From positions 4,775-68,774 of the forward strand of contig QLIY01000606.1 of NCBI GenBank assembly GCA_003260075.1: 64,000 nucleotides of DNA, read 5' to 3'. Below, piece by piece: positions 48,350-60,400 of this stretch; position 1 is the first letter of the stretch; each line of letters starts with the position of its first letter. A program made the position numbers and the translations under genes. The notes beneath the pieces were generated by a model that saw nothing but the letters and a program-made list of their open reading frames with translations, was not told the DNA's origin and made no database searches. The DNA comes from Phallusia mammillata. Taxonomy: Eukaryota; Chordata; Ascidiacea; Phlebobranchia; Ascidiidae.

Positions 48350-50203
48350 AATGTCCTGTTTTTTATGTTTCCTAAACAGAAATTAAAATCTTTAAAAAAA
48401 ATTTCTTGACCTTTTTCTGAACTGTTACGAAGCTATAATACACTGATTTATATTTATGAAATGGTGCAGACCTTTTTGTCGTCGTTTATGTTTTATCAGT
48501 TACATTTTTTATTCTGTATTTTTCTGCTCAACCATATGGCTGGGGTGGTATTATTTTTAGCCCACAAGCTCCTTTACATCAGGTTTTTACCATTTTGTAA
48601 CCATATCTGTTTCATGCTTTGCATATTATGAAGACTTCTGTACATACTACAAGCATCTGTCTCTTCTGTTTTCTTCTACACTCACTCTTATGTGACATAC
48701 GACCAACGTTATCGTTGCCATTTATTTCTTGCTACACAAACCAGTATTGCCAATGTTACAATGAAGTCATCTAACCATCTTTCAGCCCCTCACATTCCAA
48801 ATTGCTCAATTTGTTGCAGTGTTATTGCTTTAAAGATGACATTCGCTTTCGTATGACGTGTTTTACCAATGCCAGACCTGAGCGACCAACTCTATTTCTT
48901 TTTGTTTGTACTTTAAATTTTTTTTTGTTAGTTCCAGATAAAAGTCGCATATTTTAACTGATGCTGTTTTACCCATTTTTTAATGTCGTTTGTTTGCTGT
49001 CCGTTTGTTACGTCTTTTTCACCCCCAGTTGCAGTTGAACGTTTGGTTGCCGGTGACATTTTACCTCATAGCTCAAAAGTAACTATGAAAAAACATCTTT
49101 GCGTGCTAAGTTTTTACACAGACCAATGTTGGTTGACTCTTAAAATTGTCCCAAAGTTTGCAAAGTTACTTTTGTATTTTCATCTGGTGTTGTTGCAAGG
49201 TCAATTCGAAGGTCACCACCCTGCAATGCTTCCTTCCACCAAAATTGAACATGGTCGTTTTTATATTTGTCGCATTTTTCATTAGTAATTGGAACAATAA
49301 ATGTTCAGTTGCTTCTTAACTTTTGTTATTGTAGTTTTTACAGTTTTAGAAATTAGACTTGACACATAGGATTGCTTGGGAGACCAGTTTGATTTAGTAT
49401 GACACCTTCAATAGGCCTGACGTGCTCTGATTTATATATGAGTGCTCCCTTAACACTGGTCTACATGAACGCTTCAGAGCGGATCCCTGTAATGAAGACT
49501 TGTTTACATAATAGTTCAGACGTACACCAAGATTTTCACCACCCCCCCCCCGGAGACCAGTTTGATTTAGTATGACACCTTCAATAGGCCTGACGTGCTA
49601 TGATTTATATATGAGTGTTCCCTTAACACTTGTCTGCATGAACGCTTCAGAGCGGATCCCTGTAATGAAGGCTTGTTTACATAATAGTTCAGACGTACAC
49701 CAAGATTTTCTCCTGCTTTTTTTCAAGTGTTTAATTGCACAATATTGACAAGTCAAAATGAAAGTCTTTCTTATCATACAGTAGAAAACATAAAAAGCAG
49801 CATAATATCTTATCTGTTTTAGTTACTAAATTTAAAGCAAAAGGAAAATTATATTAAACAAAGCCTGATGTTCAAGATAATTTCTAACAAGCCTGCATAA
49901 TGGTGATCTTTGAAACTCTTTTAAACAACAAAATTAAGGTATACATATCATATTGAACATACAAATAACAATTAGGCAAAGAATAGGGTAGTACACAATT
50001 GTATAATAAGAAGCTTTTTACAAAACGAAAGGAATTTTAAAAGTAAGGTATAAGAGACCGCAGACTGGGATTCCGAAATATGTTCTATACAACATGGACA
50101 ATGTCATATATTGGACGGATAAGTGCTGTTTGCGCGTGGTGCATTGGGTTCAACCACACAATGTACATGTACAGTTTTTTCCTGGTACAAATCATTATAA
50201 TGC
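48350..50203. other. Intergenic region between convergent Mastermind and syntenin
   Basis: T-rich, no exon recognised. It includes a poly-C duplication and dispersed repeat at 49379-49709. It probably carries the 3-prime UTRs of both flanking genes. Confidence 0.55.
49379..49709. repeat. Dispersed repeat, tandemly duplicated with C10 junction
   Basis: GGAGACCAGTTTGATTTAGT at 49379 recurs at 49552 (period 173) around C10 (49542-49551). The internal block ACACCTTCAATAGGCCTG is shared with 2404-2450, so the unit also belongs to a genomic repeat family. No class assigned. Confidence 0.8.
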
Positions 50204-53200
50204 TTAGATGTCCGGAATTGAATGATCCTGGTTCTTCAGAATTTTCAAATTCATGCTGCAATGCAAAATAACACCAATTGAAACATCATGACATTTAATA
50301 AACTTGATTTTCACATGTGGTTTGTAAATAGACACTTAAGCTCTGGGAATATAACCTGTGAAGTTGAAAAAAGCCCCAATATTAAATGATCTTTGTATGG
50401 TTAGCATCAACTAGGTAGTCTATTGGGGAGAAATGAGAATTTTTTAAATTGTTAAGTAAGGAATTGGTTGATTGGAAACCAATGATTTAAAATCTTTTAC
50501 TCTAACTAACTGGTTCACAAAAGGGAAACCCAATATATCTTATGATGAAAAACACTGATTCATTTGTGACATCACACATGGAAACAACTCATTACAAGGC
50601 TGTTACAGCTATGATGTCATAGTAAACAACAATACATTGAGTTAACATGGATTTTTACCTTTTGACAATGTGATCGAACACGAAACTTGGCATGACTGTT
50701 ACAGTAACTGTTTCACCTCCATCAATCATCACACTTTGGATGTCCTTGTCCTGGAGAAAAAAGTAACAAATATGTTAGGCCTACTCAGCCATATGAATTA
50801 TTTATAGTGTAATTTCAAAGCCAGTGTTAGTGCCAAACCATAATAAGTACAGTCCCGGTGGGTTATGGATTTTGTCTTGTACACCACAAAACTTGGATTC
50901 AATATTTCATGGAATTATAAATTTTGGACCAATATTTTACATTTTTATTTTGCATCCAATTTGAACAATTACCGCCGAACAATTAGTATTGTATTCCATT
51001 GTGAACTGCAGTATATATCAGTTCCATACCTTCATTCCAAGGACACATTGTCCATTGACTTCACACAGGTTGTGTTCAGTAAGAAGGCCGTTCCTTGCTG
51101 CTGAAGAATCTTTGACAAGTGACGTTATCTTGCCCTCCTTGAAGATGAAACCTACATGACCAGCACTGTTCTTCTGTAGGGTGATGGTTCTTTCAAATGG
51201 CCTGAAAAATGTCAAAAAATTGAGTTTCACATTTCAGAATTTAACTTGACAAAAGAATAATTCTTCTGCATGGTAAAAGTCATTTCAAATGGCTTGAAAA
51301 AAGTGTCACAAAAATGAGGACTGGATTTTAGAATTAACCTTGACTAAATAACATGGCATACATATATATATGTTCAATGTGGGATAGTGTTTGAAAAAAA
51401 ATACTTTCATTTTGCATTTTTGTTATTTTTTACCTGTCTCTGAGAGCAAACTCGACTCTTTGGGGGTTGCTTTTCTTCAAAATCTTCATAACTTTGTCTG
51501 TGCCATATCCAGCCAAGGTTTCATTGTCAATCTGAAGAATCTGATCCCCAAATCGCACACCACCCATAGCTGCCGGTGAGTTTTTACTCACAAATGCCAC
51601 AAAGATACCCTGTAGCAAATCACATGATCATGAAACATCCAAGATGATGAGTTATCAGGCACTAATGTTACAGATGACATCATAATTGCATCATAGGTAG
51701 TCACAATTAAACAAAGAGAATAAAGGCTAACTTAAAATGCTGGAACAAACAATTAATGAATTGATTTAATTTAGTTGTCTTAGCGCCCAAGTATATTTAC
51801 AAAGACAGGTAACATATATGGGTAAACATGTGCAACAAGCGTTGTAATATAAAGGGTGCAGCTTGAGCCATAATAGGCTTTTTTGACCACCCCCCCCCCA
51901 TAATTGCATCATAGGTAGTCACAATTAAACAAAGAGAATAAAGGCTAGTTTAAAATGCTGGAACCAACAATTAATGAATTGATTTAATTTAGTTGTCTTA
52001 GCACCCAAGTATAATAATAGAGACAGGTAACATATATGGGTAAACATGTGCAACAAGTGTTGTAATATAAAGCGTGCAGCTGCCATAATAGGCTTTTTTG
52101 ACCAAAAAGAATAAAAGCTATTTTTTCCGCTGACAAATAAATCTAATATCCATTGACAAACGAATCAAATATACTCTTATTTCAACATTTAACAAACATA
52201 GCAGTGTTTTGCATTCTAGTACCTTGTTGACAGACTTGATTTTTCCCCCCCCCCGCTACTTTTTCCGCTGACAAATAAATCTAATATCTGTTGACAAACA
52301 AATCAATTATACTCTTATTTTAACATTTAACAAACATAGCAGTGATTTGCATTCTAGTACCTTGTTGACAGACTTGATTTTCAAGCCCAATTTTCCTTTT
52401 CCGTCTTTGCAAAGGATCACCATTCTAATTCCCTGCTTTACTTCAGCTCTGCGCATACCAACCTCACCTTGGCTACTAATAGGAGCAACCATCCCTAGAA
52501 TAACACAACAATTTATTTAAAGTGTTCAAAAAATACATAAGTAACTTAACATTGCAAATTATAATTCTATGTTGAACCAGGAATTGTTAAAGTTAAGTAA
52601 AATGTAGGCTTTGCAAGATGTCCAAATGTTTGTTTAATCTATTATATAACAGCATTAATTACTTAAGTTAAATGTACATAAATTTAGTAAATTCTTTCAC
52701 TTAATAAAGTGAAGTTAAAAAGGTAAATTTAATTCACTGAATTTCCCCACACCAGTATCAAACATAGCAGAAGAGAAAAGCCCCCCCCCCTTAATAAAGT
52801 GAAGTTAAAAAGGTAAATTTAATTCACTGAATTTCCCCTCACCAGTATCAAACATAACAAAAGAGAAAAAGGTATTAGTTACCAGTGATGGCAGAAGGCT
52901 TTTGTTGAGCAACTGCAACTTGGTTTTGGACTGGAACGACAGGAAGGTTCGGTGGAGCATAACGACGCACTTCGTCGGACTGAAGATTAAGTCCCATGTA
53001 TTCATCCAAAGATGGGTACAAGCTTGCTACAGCTGGACCGGCTGCAATGATAGAATACATTTACTTAATCAAATACTGTTGGATGTAATACTGTGGTTGC
53101 TGAATAATAAAACTGTTGGAGCAAAAATCGTTTATGATTTTATACACAATTTTTACATCCAACATCTTTCTTTTGAGAATATTTTACTAAATAAAAATAT

Positions 53201-53961
53201 ACCCCCCCCCCCCTTAATCAAATACTGTTGGATGTAATACTGTGGTTGCTGAATAATAAAGCTGTTGGAGCAAAAATTTTTTATGATTTTATACACAATT
53301 TTTACATCCAACGTCTTTCTTTTGAGAATATTTTACTAAATAAAAATATATTATACATCATTTTCAGTAAGTTCAAACGATAAACTAAAGTTCCGACTAG
53401 ATAAGTGATCAATGTTTGCAGCTAAATAAATTCAAATCGTTTTTTGCAGTCTATATACTTAGTTTACAAAAATGCAAAAAACAAAACAAAATACAATGTT
53501 ATGTTTTAAACTTACCAACTTGCGGAGGTGGAACCCCAGCCGAAGCATTTTCTTGTTGCTGCATCTGCAGTGCCATGGCGGAATCATTTCTATGTTGGGT
53601 TTGTGCCTAAACACACATTCACATATTTATTTTAAAGAAACAAAATATGCTAGGTTAAGAAAAATCTTAAAATCGTAAAGGTAAATTCTTACCAATAAAA
53701 ATTTAAACCATAAAGGGAAATTTAAAAATACATTTTTAATAATGTTTTGTCCATTTTATTACCCCCCCCCCCTGGGTTTAAAAAAACCTTTAATTTTCTT
53801 TTTTTGTAAAGTAAAACTATTATCAAGAAAAAATTTATACCATAAAGGAAACGAATTGAAAAACAACAACATTTCATTAAATATGTTGTGTCCATTTTAT
53901 TAAAACTTACCCGAATAGCTTGATCCACTTTCATATCTTCGAGAGAAGGATAAAGCGACAT
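50204..53961 (-). CDS. SDCBP: Syntenin, tandem-PDZ scaffold (8 exons)
   Basis: Adaptor that binds syndecan tails, phosphoinositides and ALIX in endosomal sorting and exosome formation. Exons in coding order: 53911-53961, 53516-53606, 52883-53041, 52361-52494, 51434-51609, 51030-51201, 50659-50750, 50204-50255. Phases agree; the sum is 927 nt, 308 aa (human about 298). The N-terminus [13 protein letters not shown] and a second [12 protein letters not shown] (54-65) are LYPxL ALIX-binding motifs. PDZ1 is about 114-203 (KLGLKIK carboxylate loop, [10 protein letters not shown]). PDZ2 is about 204-290 ([21 protein letters not shown]). The short last exon gives DHSIPDI, matching the DHTIPEV-like end of syntenin; I chose its acceptor on this basis, since the nearer acceptor at about 50360 gives an unrelated tail. 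Four introns carry poly-C duplications but no exon is broken. Confidence 0.95.
51682..52110. repeat. Tandem duplication in syntenin intron 4, C10 junction
   Basis: ATAATTGCATCATAGGTAGT at 51682 recurs at 51900 (period 218) with the run at 51890-51899. There are several substitutions and a short indel between halves. Confidence 0.88.
52118..52388. repeat. Tandem duplication at syntenin exon 4, C10 junction
   Basis: Two halves with a period of 137 bp around C10 (52245-52254). The left half ends with a partial copy of the exon 4 3-prime end and donor. The true exon 4 is at 52361-52494. Confidence 0.88.
52701..52870. repeat. Tandem duplication in syntenin intron 3, C10 junction
   Basis: TTAATAAAGTGAAGTTAAAA at 52701 and 52791 (period 90), C10 at 52781-52790, two or three substitutions. 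Confidence 0.9.
53064..53360. repeat. Tandem duplication in syntenin intron 2, C12 junction
   Basis: CTTAATCAAATACTGTTGGA at 53064 and 53213 (period 149), run at 53202-53213, with a few substitutions. Confidence 0.9.
53690..53905. repeat. Tandem duplication in syntenin intron 1, C11 junction
   Basis: Two divergent halves (ACCATAAAGG...GTCCATTTTATTA) lie around C11 at 53762-53772. The second half has extra bases, so the halves differ by indels as well as substitutions. Confidence 0.8.
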
Positions 53962-55865
53962 GATGCTCGTGTTTGTTTGTATAAAGTGTAAAAAGGTAGC
54001 AGTAAAAAAATCGGCAAAATTTAAACCTTGTGTCTAAAACAACAAAAACAATTCAATCTTAAACACTAACCGCAAGAAAAATACCATCAATAAAACTGTC
54101 TACAGAACAATAAACTGGCAGTACAACGAACCTGACAAAGACTGAATGAACAAGAATATTTCCTTGCTTTCAGGTTAAGTACGAGCGTTCACTAAAGGCT
54201 AAGCGTGAGTTACAGACCGTGACGTGTTAGTTTGTTCCTTTGTGACGTTTCTCATGTGACCGTTACGTCGCACGTGACGTTTGTGAGCTCGTGACAGAGC
54301 AGCTCTCGAAATCCCGTGTACACAAATAGACGGCTAATGACGGTTGTCATAACTTTTCGTTTGGTTACTGCATCAATAAACCCATGTGATTTTACCTTCC
54401 GCAACATTTGGATAACCTTGTTTCTGTTTCTATTTGACCCGAAATGCCTTTTTTGTGTGGTAAAACATTTTTTTACACGACTATTTTGCTGTGGTTGTAA
54501 GGTGGATATGACGGATAATGCTGAACGAAGGTTTCGTGTAAGTGACGCCATAACCGGAGTTTAAATTACGGAACGACGTCAAACTATTCAACCAAGAACA
54601 CTACTATAGCAACTATGGTTTTTAATAACTTTAATTACCTATCACGCTACTGTACAAAAATTCTGATTCTTGATGAGATTATCGACATTGTAAACCTATG
54701 AATGTTTTATGTCCGACGTCGCAAAATTATGCTCGACTGCTCCTGAAAGGAAAATTCTGAAAGTCGAACAACGCAGATTAGCGACTGAAATCGTCCGGAA
54801 AAGCGTCAATGCCTCTGAAAACCGAACTCAGCCTTTATGCACGATTTTTGTTCTTATTGCTATTGTAAAATTGGCGTTGGTTTTTTCGTCATGTCAAACT
54901 TTGCTGCACGAAAGACGCAGGTTTTTTATACCATGGCTTTGCTCTAAAAAGAAGACTTTAATTAAAAGTGTTATCTATAGCGTTGTTCCCGATACCTTTT
55001 ACATGGTACGCCTGCAGAAAAGTTTTACCACCATAAAGCTCTTTTTATTTGTCATATAATTGCATTTAATCTTTAAATCCTGCTGTCGACTTAAAATTAT
55101 GTTCATAAACAAACTTTAAGTTGGTGGCAAAGCACAATAAACGTCATAAGCATAACTGAATTTTAAGTTTTTAAATCTCCCCGGTTTATGAAAAGTATTT
55201 AACACGGTTGGCTCCGTTTTAGTGCTTCACTACAAAGTTAACAGAAATACTTTAACGTAATCACAAATAGCACAAACCAGATTGTTTTTCACGTTAATTT
55301 TTTCCCTGCAATAAATACTTAAAACGTAAGTATTTAAGCAGTTTTTATGTTTCTTTTAGTCGAAAAACATTATCTGAAGGGTAAAAAACTTAACAAAATT
55401 GTATATTTATTGGTTTATTTACATTTTCTATTTGCTACAATCGTGCAAAAATACAAAATTTATTTCACGTGTTTCGTTTGAATAGTTATCATGTTGTTCG
55501 TTTTTGTACAAAACAACTCCTACCAGATAAAAACCTAATGTTCAAGTGGTCGTTTATAAACCTTTACAAATTTGTTTATCTGTCTCTTGTTTTTTAACTT
55601 TTTTTAATCAAATAAATTATTTTCAATTTGTAGGCATTTACGAAAATAAGAGTTAAATTTTTACAGTTATAGCAAAATAAACAGAAAAATGCTGCAATAA
55701 AAGTGGAGTAACAAAAACAGGTTTGCCGTTCGTGTGTGTGTGTGAATAGATCGTAACTTCAACATCATCTTGGTGGTAGAGTGATTGTAACTTGGACCAA
55801 TGATCAAACTTGGAGGTACAATATGTTAGAGAATATTTTCCCTTACAGCTTGTCATAAAATTATC
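53962..55865. other. Divergent intergenic region between syntenin and THOC2
   Basis: 1.9 kb shared upstream region of two head-to-head genes. It carries a TGACGT/CACGTG cluster at 54220-54280. Frames at 54252-54551 (minus) and 54709-55059 (plus) have no recognisable homology or splice support. The distal half is AT-rich with no visible feature. Confidence 0.5.
54220..54280. promoter_or_regulatory. Cluster of TGACGT and CACGTG motifs, likely syntenin promoter
   Basis: TGACGT occurs at 54220, 54243 and 54275, with a reverse-type ACGTCG near 54265 and CACGTG at 54271-54276 overlapping the last one. These match CRE/ATF half-sites and an E-box. They lie about 260-320 bp upstream of the syntenin start codon and could serve both divergent genes. 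Confidence 0.45.
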
Positions 55866-57390
55866 ATGACCACGGTGAATTATGTCACCGTTAAACCGGA
55901 TCACTGCAAAAACTGGGAGAAATCTGGAAAGAATGAAACGTAAGTTTATGTGCAAAGTGGTGTCAGAAATTATATATTTGTTTTGTTTGTATATATATTA
56001 AATTAATTGATTTCTTTTGTAGAACTGAACTGTTTTCTAATGATGAGGGAAAAGGCAATTTTGACTCAGGAAACAAAACAGGTTTGCAACCACCGTTGTT
56101 TAACAGAAAGTAAATAGATATGATCCAGTCTGCAGAACATGACCGTTCCCAACGAAATCTCGTTCGTGCTGGACCTACATGTCCCGCATGCGCGTGCAAG
56201 ACCAATTTCAGCAGGCGCAAAGCAAGTAAAAGAGGCCAAGACAGTCCAAATAAATGTTTTTGGTGCAAAATTTTCGCGTGCAAACCCCATCTTGGTGTGC
56301 AAAAAATTTTTCATGCGTGCAGCTGCCACACTCTGCAGACTGGGATATGAATACTGATGTACTGAAAACTCGATTTGCAAATTTTGTTCGATCTAATTAG
56401 CCATTTAAGAATTGACAACTATTTTTTTTCTAATACCACTGTTTGCCTGGTAGAAAAACTAATGTTTTTACGTCAAACCTGAAGCATCAAACTTTTTTCG
56501 GCAAAACTGCCAAATGTTTAGTTTTGGCCGAGCCCAAATTAAGGCCACTCAGTGCATCTATAATTTTTTAAGGTTTGTTTTCAGGTGTACAAAGAGCTTG
56601 GTATGAAGTCATTCATCATGTGATTGGCGGAAGATTGAAACCTGAACAATTTACTTCACTTCTATTGTCTGTTAAGGTGGACAAAATTGCATTTACTTAT
56701 TGGCAAACCTTTTTTATACCAATATTAAGTCTATAGTAAACTTAATTAAAATAAATTTATCCAATACTTTGTTTAACACACATATGTATACTTCGCTCAA
56801 GCTATGGACAATAATCTTATGTCAATATAAACAGCAATCTTCAACTAGGATAGGATTTAATAAAGTTAACAGTCTACCTTTTATCAGCCAGTTCACACAT
56901 GACTGATGTCTCTGTCCTTCATATAATTGCTGAGGCTTTTATGATTATTATCTATTCTATGTCCAAAAAATGTTAAATTGGTTTTTATCTGAACATAAAA
57001 CTTTAGTGCATAAGCAATTGTGCTTAGATAACAATTGATAAAACATGGCAATTTGATTTAGGAGAAGAATGGAGATATATGTTCGATGACAGTTGATGTT
57101 CTCTCTATGGTGGATGTGGAACTAGGGGCTCTTGATGACAAGAAAGGAAGAGAAAAATTTGTTTCTCTAATTTCATCATGCAAGGTATAATGCAGCAGTC
57201 ACAAACAAGGCCTACAATTATGTTTTCTGGCTCGCAGTATCATGAAAATAACATGATGTAATGTAAAATTATAAAATATGAAGATCAATACCACAAGAAA
57301 ACATCTTTTTTTCAGTAAAATGAGCATGTTATTTATAGTTTCAGGTCTTGTGTTTTCTTGTTAACCCTATATTTGTACATTGATAGTGTA

Positions 57391-57439
<49 letters not shown>

Positions 57440-60400
57440 TTCCGAATCTTGTAGCCAAATTTCAGGAGCATGTATCTCATTAAAAATGAATTGCCAGAAA
57501 ATTTCGCCTGTTTTTGAGTTATTTTTTTGGTTTGTGCCTGAATTTCAGCACATGGTAAGCCATGAATCGCTATTAAATAGACACAGACTCCCCCCCCCCT
57601 TGCCAGAAAATTTCGCCTGTTTTTGAGTTATTTTTTTGGTTTGTGCCCGAATTTCAGCACATGGTAAGCCATGAATCGCTATTAAATAGACATTTGGGCC
57701 ACCGACCAAAAAAGTTTGGGAACCCCTGGTGTAAACCTACGAATATTTTTGCAGGATGAAATTGGTGTTGGATTGTTAAAGGAACGGCTCGATGTTGAAA
57801 CTCTAGAAACTTTGGGTTTAATTACGAGCACAAAACTTTTCCAGCAAAAATACATTAAAACCAAAACACGGCTTTTGTAAGTTTCACTATTTCTTACCTT
57901 CGATTTTTCTTAATAAATAACTTGCAAAGCTTTTTATGTAACTAGCCACAACTTTGACAATCTTTGGAGTGACTTTTAAAAGTGTTAGGATTTAAAATCT
58001 GTGCAATAAAATGGATTATGCAATTAAACAGAATAGTAAGCCTGTTTAGTTCATTATTAAGGGGTTATATTTTTGCCTAAAACTAATTGGCTATGTGCAA
58101 CTTTTATTGGATAACTCAATTAAACAATTTTGTTCGACCCAGTTGCCATTAGAATGACTAATTAAGAAAAAATGTGCAAGCTACGTTCCTTTATATTTCA
58201 GTTACAAACAACAGAAGTTTAACTTATTACGTGAGGAAATGGAAGGCTACTCAAAGTTGAGTGTTGAACTTGGTGATTTGCATCGAAATCGAGTGACAGT
58301 GTCTGATCTTCTTCACAACATCAAAGGCCTAATAGGTAAACATTTAATTAATAGTTGTGCACTTTTAAACAACGATTTTCTCTCTATATACACTGCTAAT
58401 TTATTTTGGTGACTGAACCCCCCCCCCCTTCACAACATCAAAGGCCTAATAGGTAAACATTTAATTAATAGTTGTGTACTTTTAAACAACGATTTTCTCT
58501 CTATATATATACACTGCTAATTTATTATGGTGACTGAACATTTTATACAGTGCTAAAAGTGGCAGTCAAGACTCGATTGGTGTTAAACTTTATTTCTTCT
58601 TTCTTTTTTTCAGAATTTTTTTTGAAAAATGATATTTTTTCAGGTTGTTTTAACATTGATCCGAACCGTGTGTTGGACTTGATCTTGGAATCATTCGAAT
58701 GTCATCCAGAATTAGCTCGGGAAATATTTGTACCATTGGTGGACAATTATCTTATTCTCTGCGAAAGGTCAACTTTGTGTCATTTGCTTGGCTTTAAGTT
58801 TCAGCATTACCAGGTACAAAACAACAGAAATTTGATACACATAGACTCTCTCTATGTCATATAGCCACATGTACTTAATTGCCCCCAGATTGCTTTAGCC
58901 TAAACTCTATAAGTGTGTGATATCTTTTTTATACTTATTTCATGCAAAGTGCAAACCTGACATGTGACAACTAACTTCTATACAGTTTTTAGATTCTAAT
59001 GCAGATGTTTTAACAGTTGCTGTTATCTTTATCAGCACAAATGAATGTACCAAACATGTAAAGGCCTCTTGGTGTTTAATTCATAATCGAGCTACTATCC
59101 AAGTCTATAAAGTGTTTTCTGACTTTCCATATTTTGAAAAGTTACAGTAATGCAAGTTAAACTCAAATGACAATCTAATTATTGGGCACTTTTTGAAAAA
59201 AAAAATTTGATTTTTTTTTGTTTAAAACATTGTTGTACTTTTTCAGTCCAGCAAATTACCAACACCATCTTCTCTGTACAATGTTGCTGCACTCCTCATA
59301 CAACATAATCTTGTTACACTGGATGACTTGCTTTTGCATGTAAGTGTTAAAAAAGACCTGTACTGCGTTTAACAGGACTTAGCCTACTAATGGAATATAT
59401 TCAAACTTGGCATAGCATTGTAAAGTTTGTTTTTATGTTAGTCATTTATATATCGGGTGTAACTGATGTGGCCCTCACATCACCGATGTTGACATGAGCA
59501 TTTGCCAAAGCAGTTAAACAACAAAGCGGGCCATTATATTTGTGATTTAAATGTATGAACGTTACCATGTATAGAGTTCCATTTAAATACCATATTTTCA
59601 AAAACTTATTCTTCTGGCCCAGTTCACTTTATCTAATCTTTATCTGGACTCTAATGTATCTCCATTACCAGCTGACACCAAATGATGAAGACTTACACAA
59701 GGAGTGGGATAAATATGTGGAGGAAACTACAGAGGAGGCGAGGAGGAGCACGGTGATGGTTCTCAATCCCACAGAGAAGAAAGAAGAGAAGACGAACCAG
59801 ATGGACGTTGATGTGAGAAATGATCATGTTTTACACATAGAAAATAGTCGGTGAAACAGGATTTTTTGCTGTTTCATCAGTACTGTCTATTGTATAATCA
59901 AACGTTCAAGGCTTTTCAATGTTTAATGTTTAAATTTATTAATTATATTCAGTAAAAAAAAAAATAGTAAAAAATGATCAAAACTTACTACTTCGCTTTC
60001 TTTTCTGATGAATATTGTAAATATTTGTAAACACATTTATGACATATCAACAGAATTTTTAGCTCTTAAATTTACCCTGGGTAAACCCCCCCCCCACATT
60101 TATGACATGTTCTACACTCTTTCAGGATTTTAAAGTCTTGCATAATTTTTGCTTCGAATTAACTATTAAGGCACCCAATAAAAAATTAGAACATTTTTAA
60201 GCTGAATAATATTTTTGTGAATCCTGCAACGGTTAGTCTCATTTTAGTCTCATTCTGATTTTGGGCTTAGAATCACTGCTATGGTTGATACTGGTCAACA
60301 ACTTCATGACTTTATTGTTCCACAGAAAAAACAACTTTTTTTGTTTCCCCCCCCCCCTTGTTATTTCTACTGGTTTATTCGACCAATCGAATCAGTTTTT

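Noticed and set aside
50341-50362. Alternative last acceptor for syntenin near 50360
   Set aside because: It gives an unrelated C-terminal tail, while the acceptor before 50255 restores the DHSIPDI ending typical of syntenin.
54252-55059. Two frames (99 aa minus, 116 aa plus) between syntenin and THOC2
   Set aside because: Basic, low-complexity-free but unlike any family I know; could be 5-prime UTR or chance. Kept only as part of the intergenic entry.
56066-56380. Overlapping frames on both strands in THOC2 intron 2
   Set aside because: Intronic between well-supported exons; both-strand openness reflects base composition.
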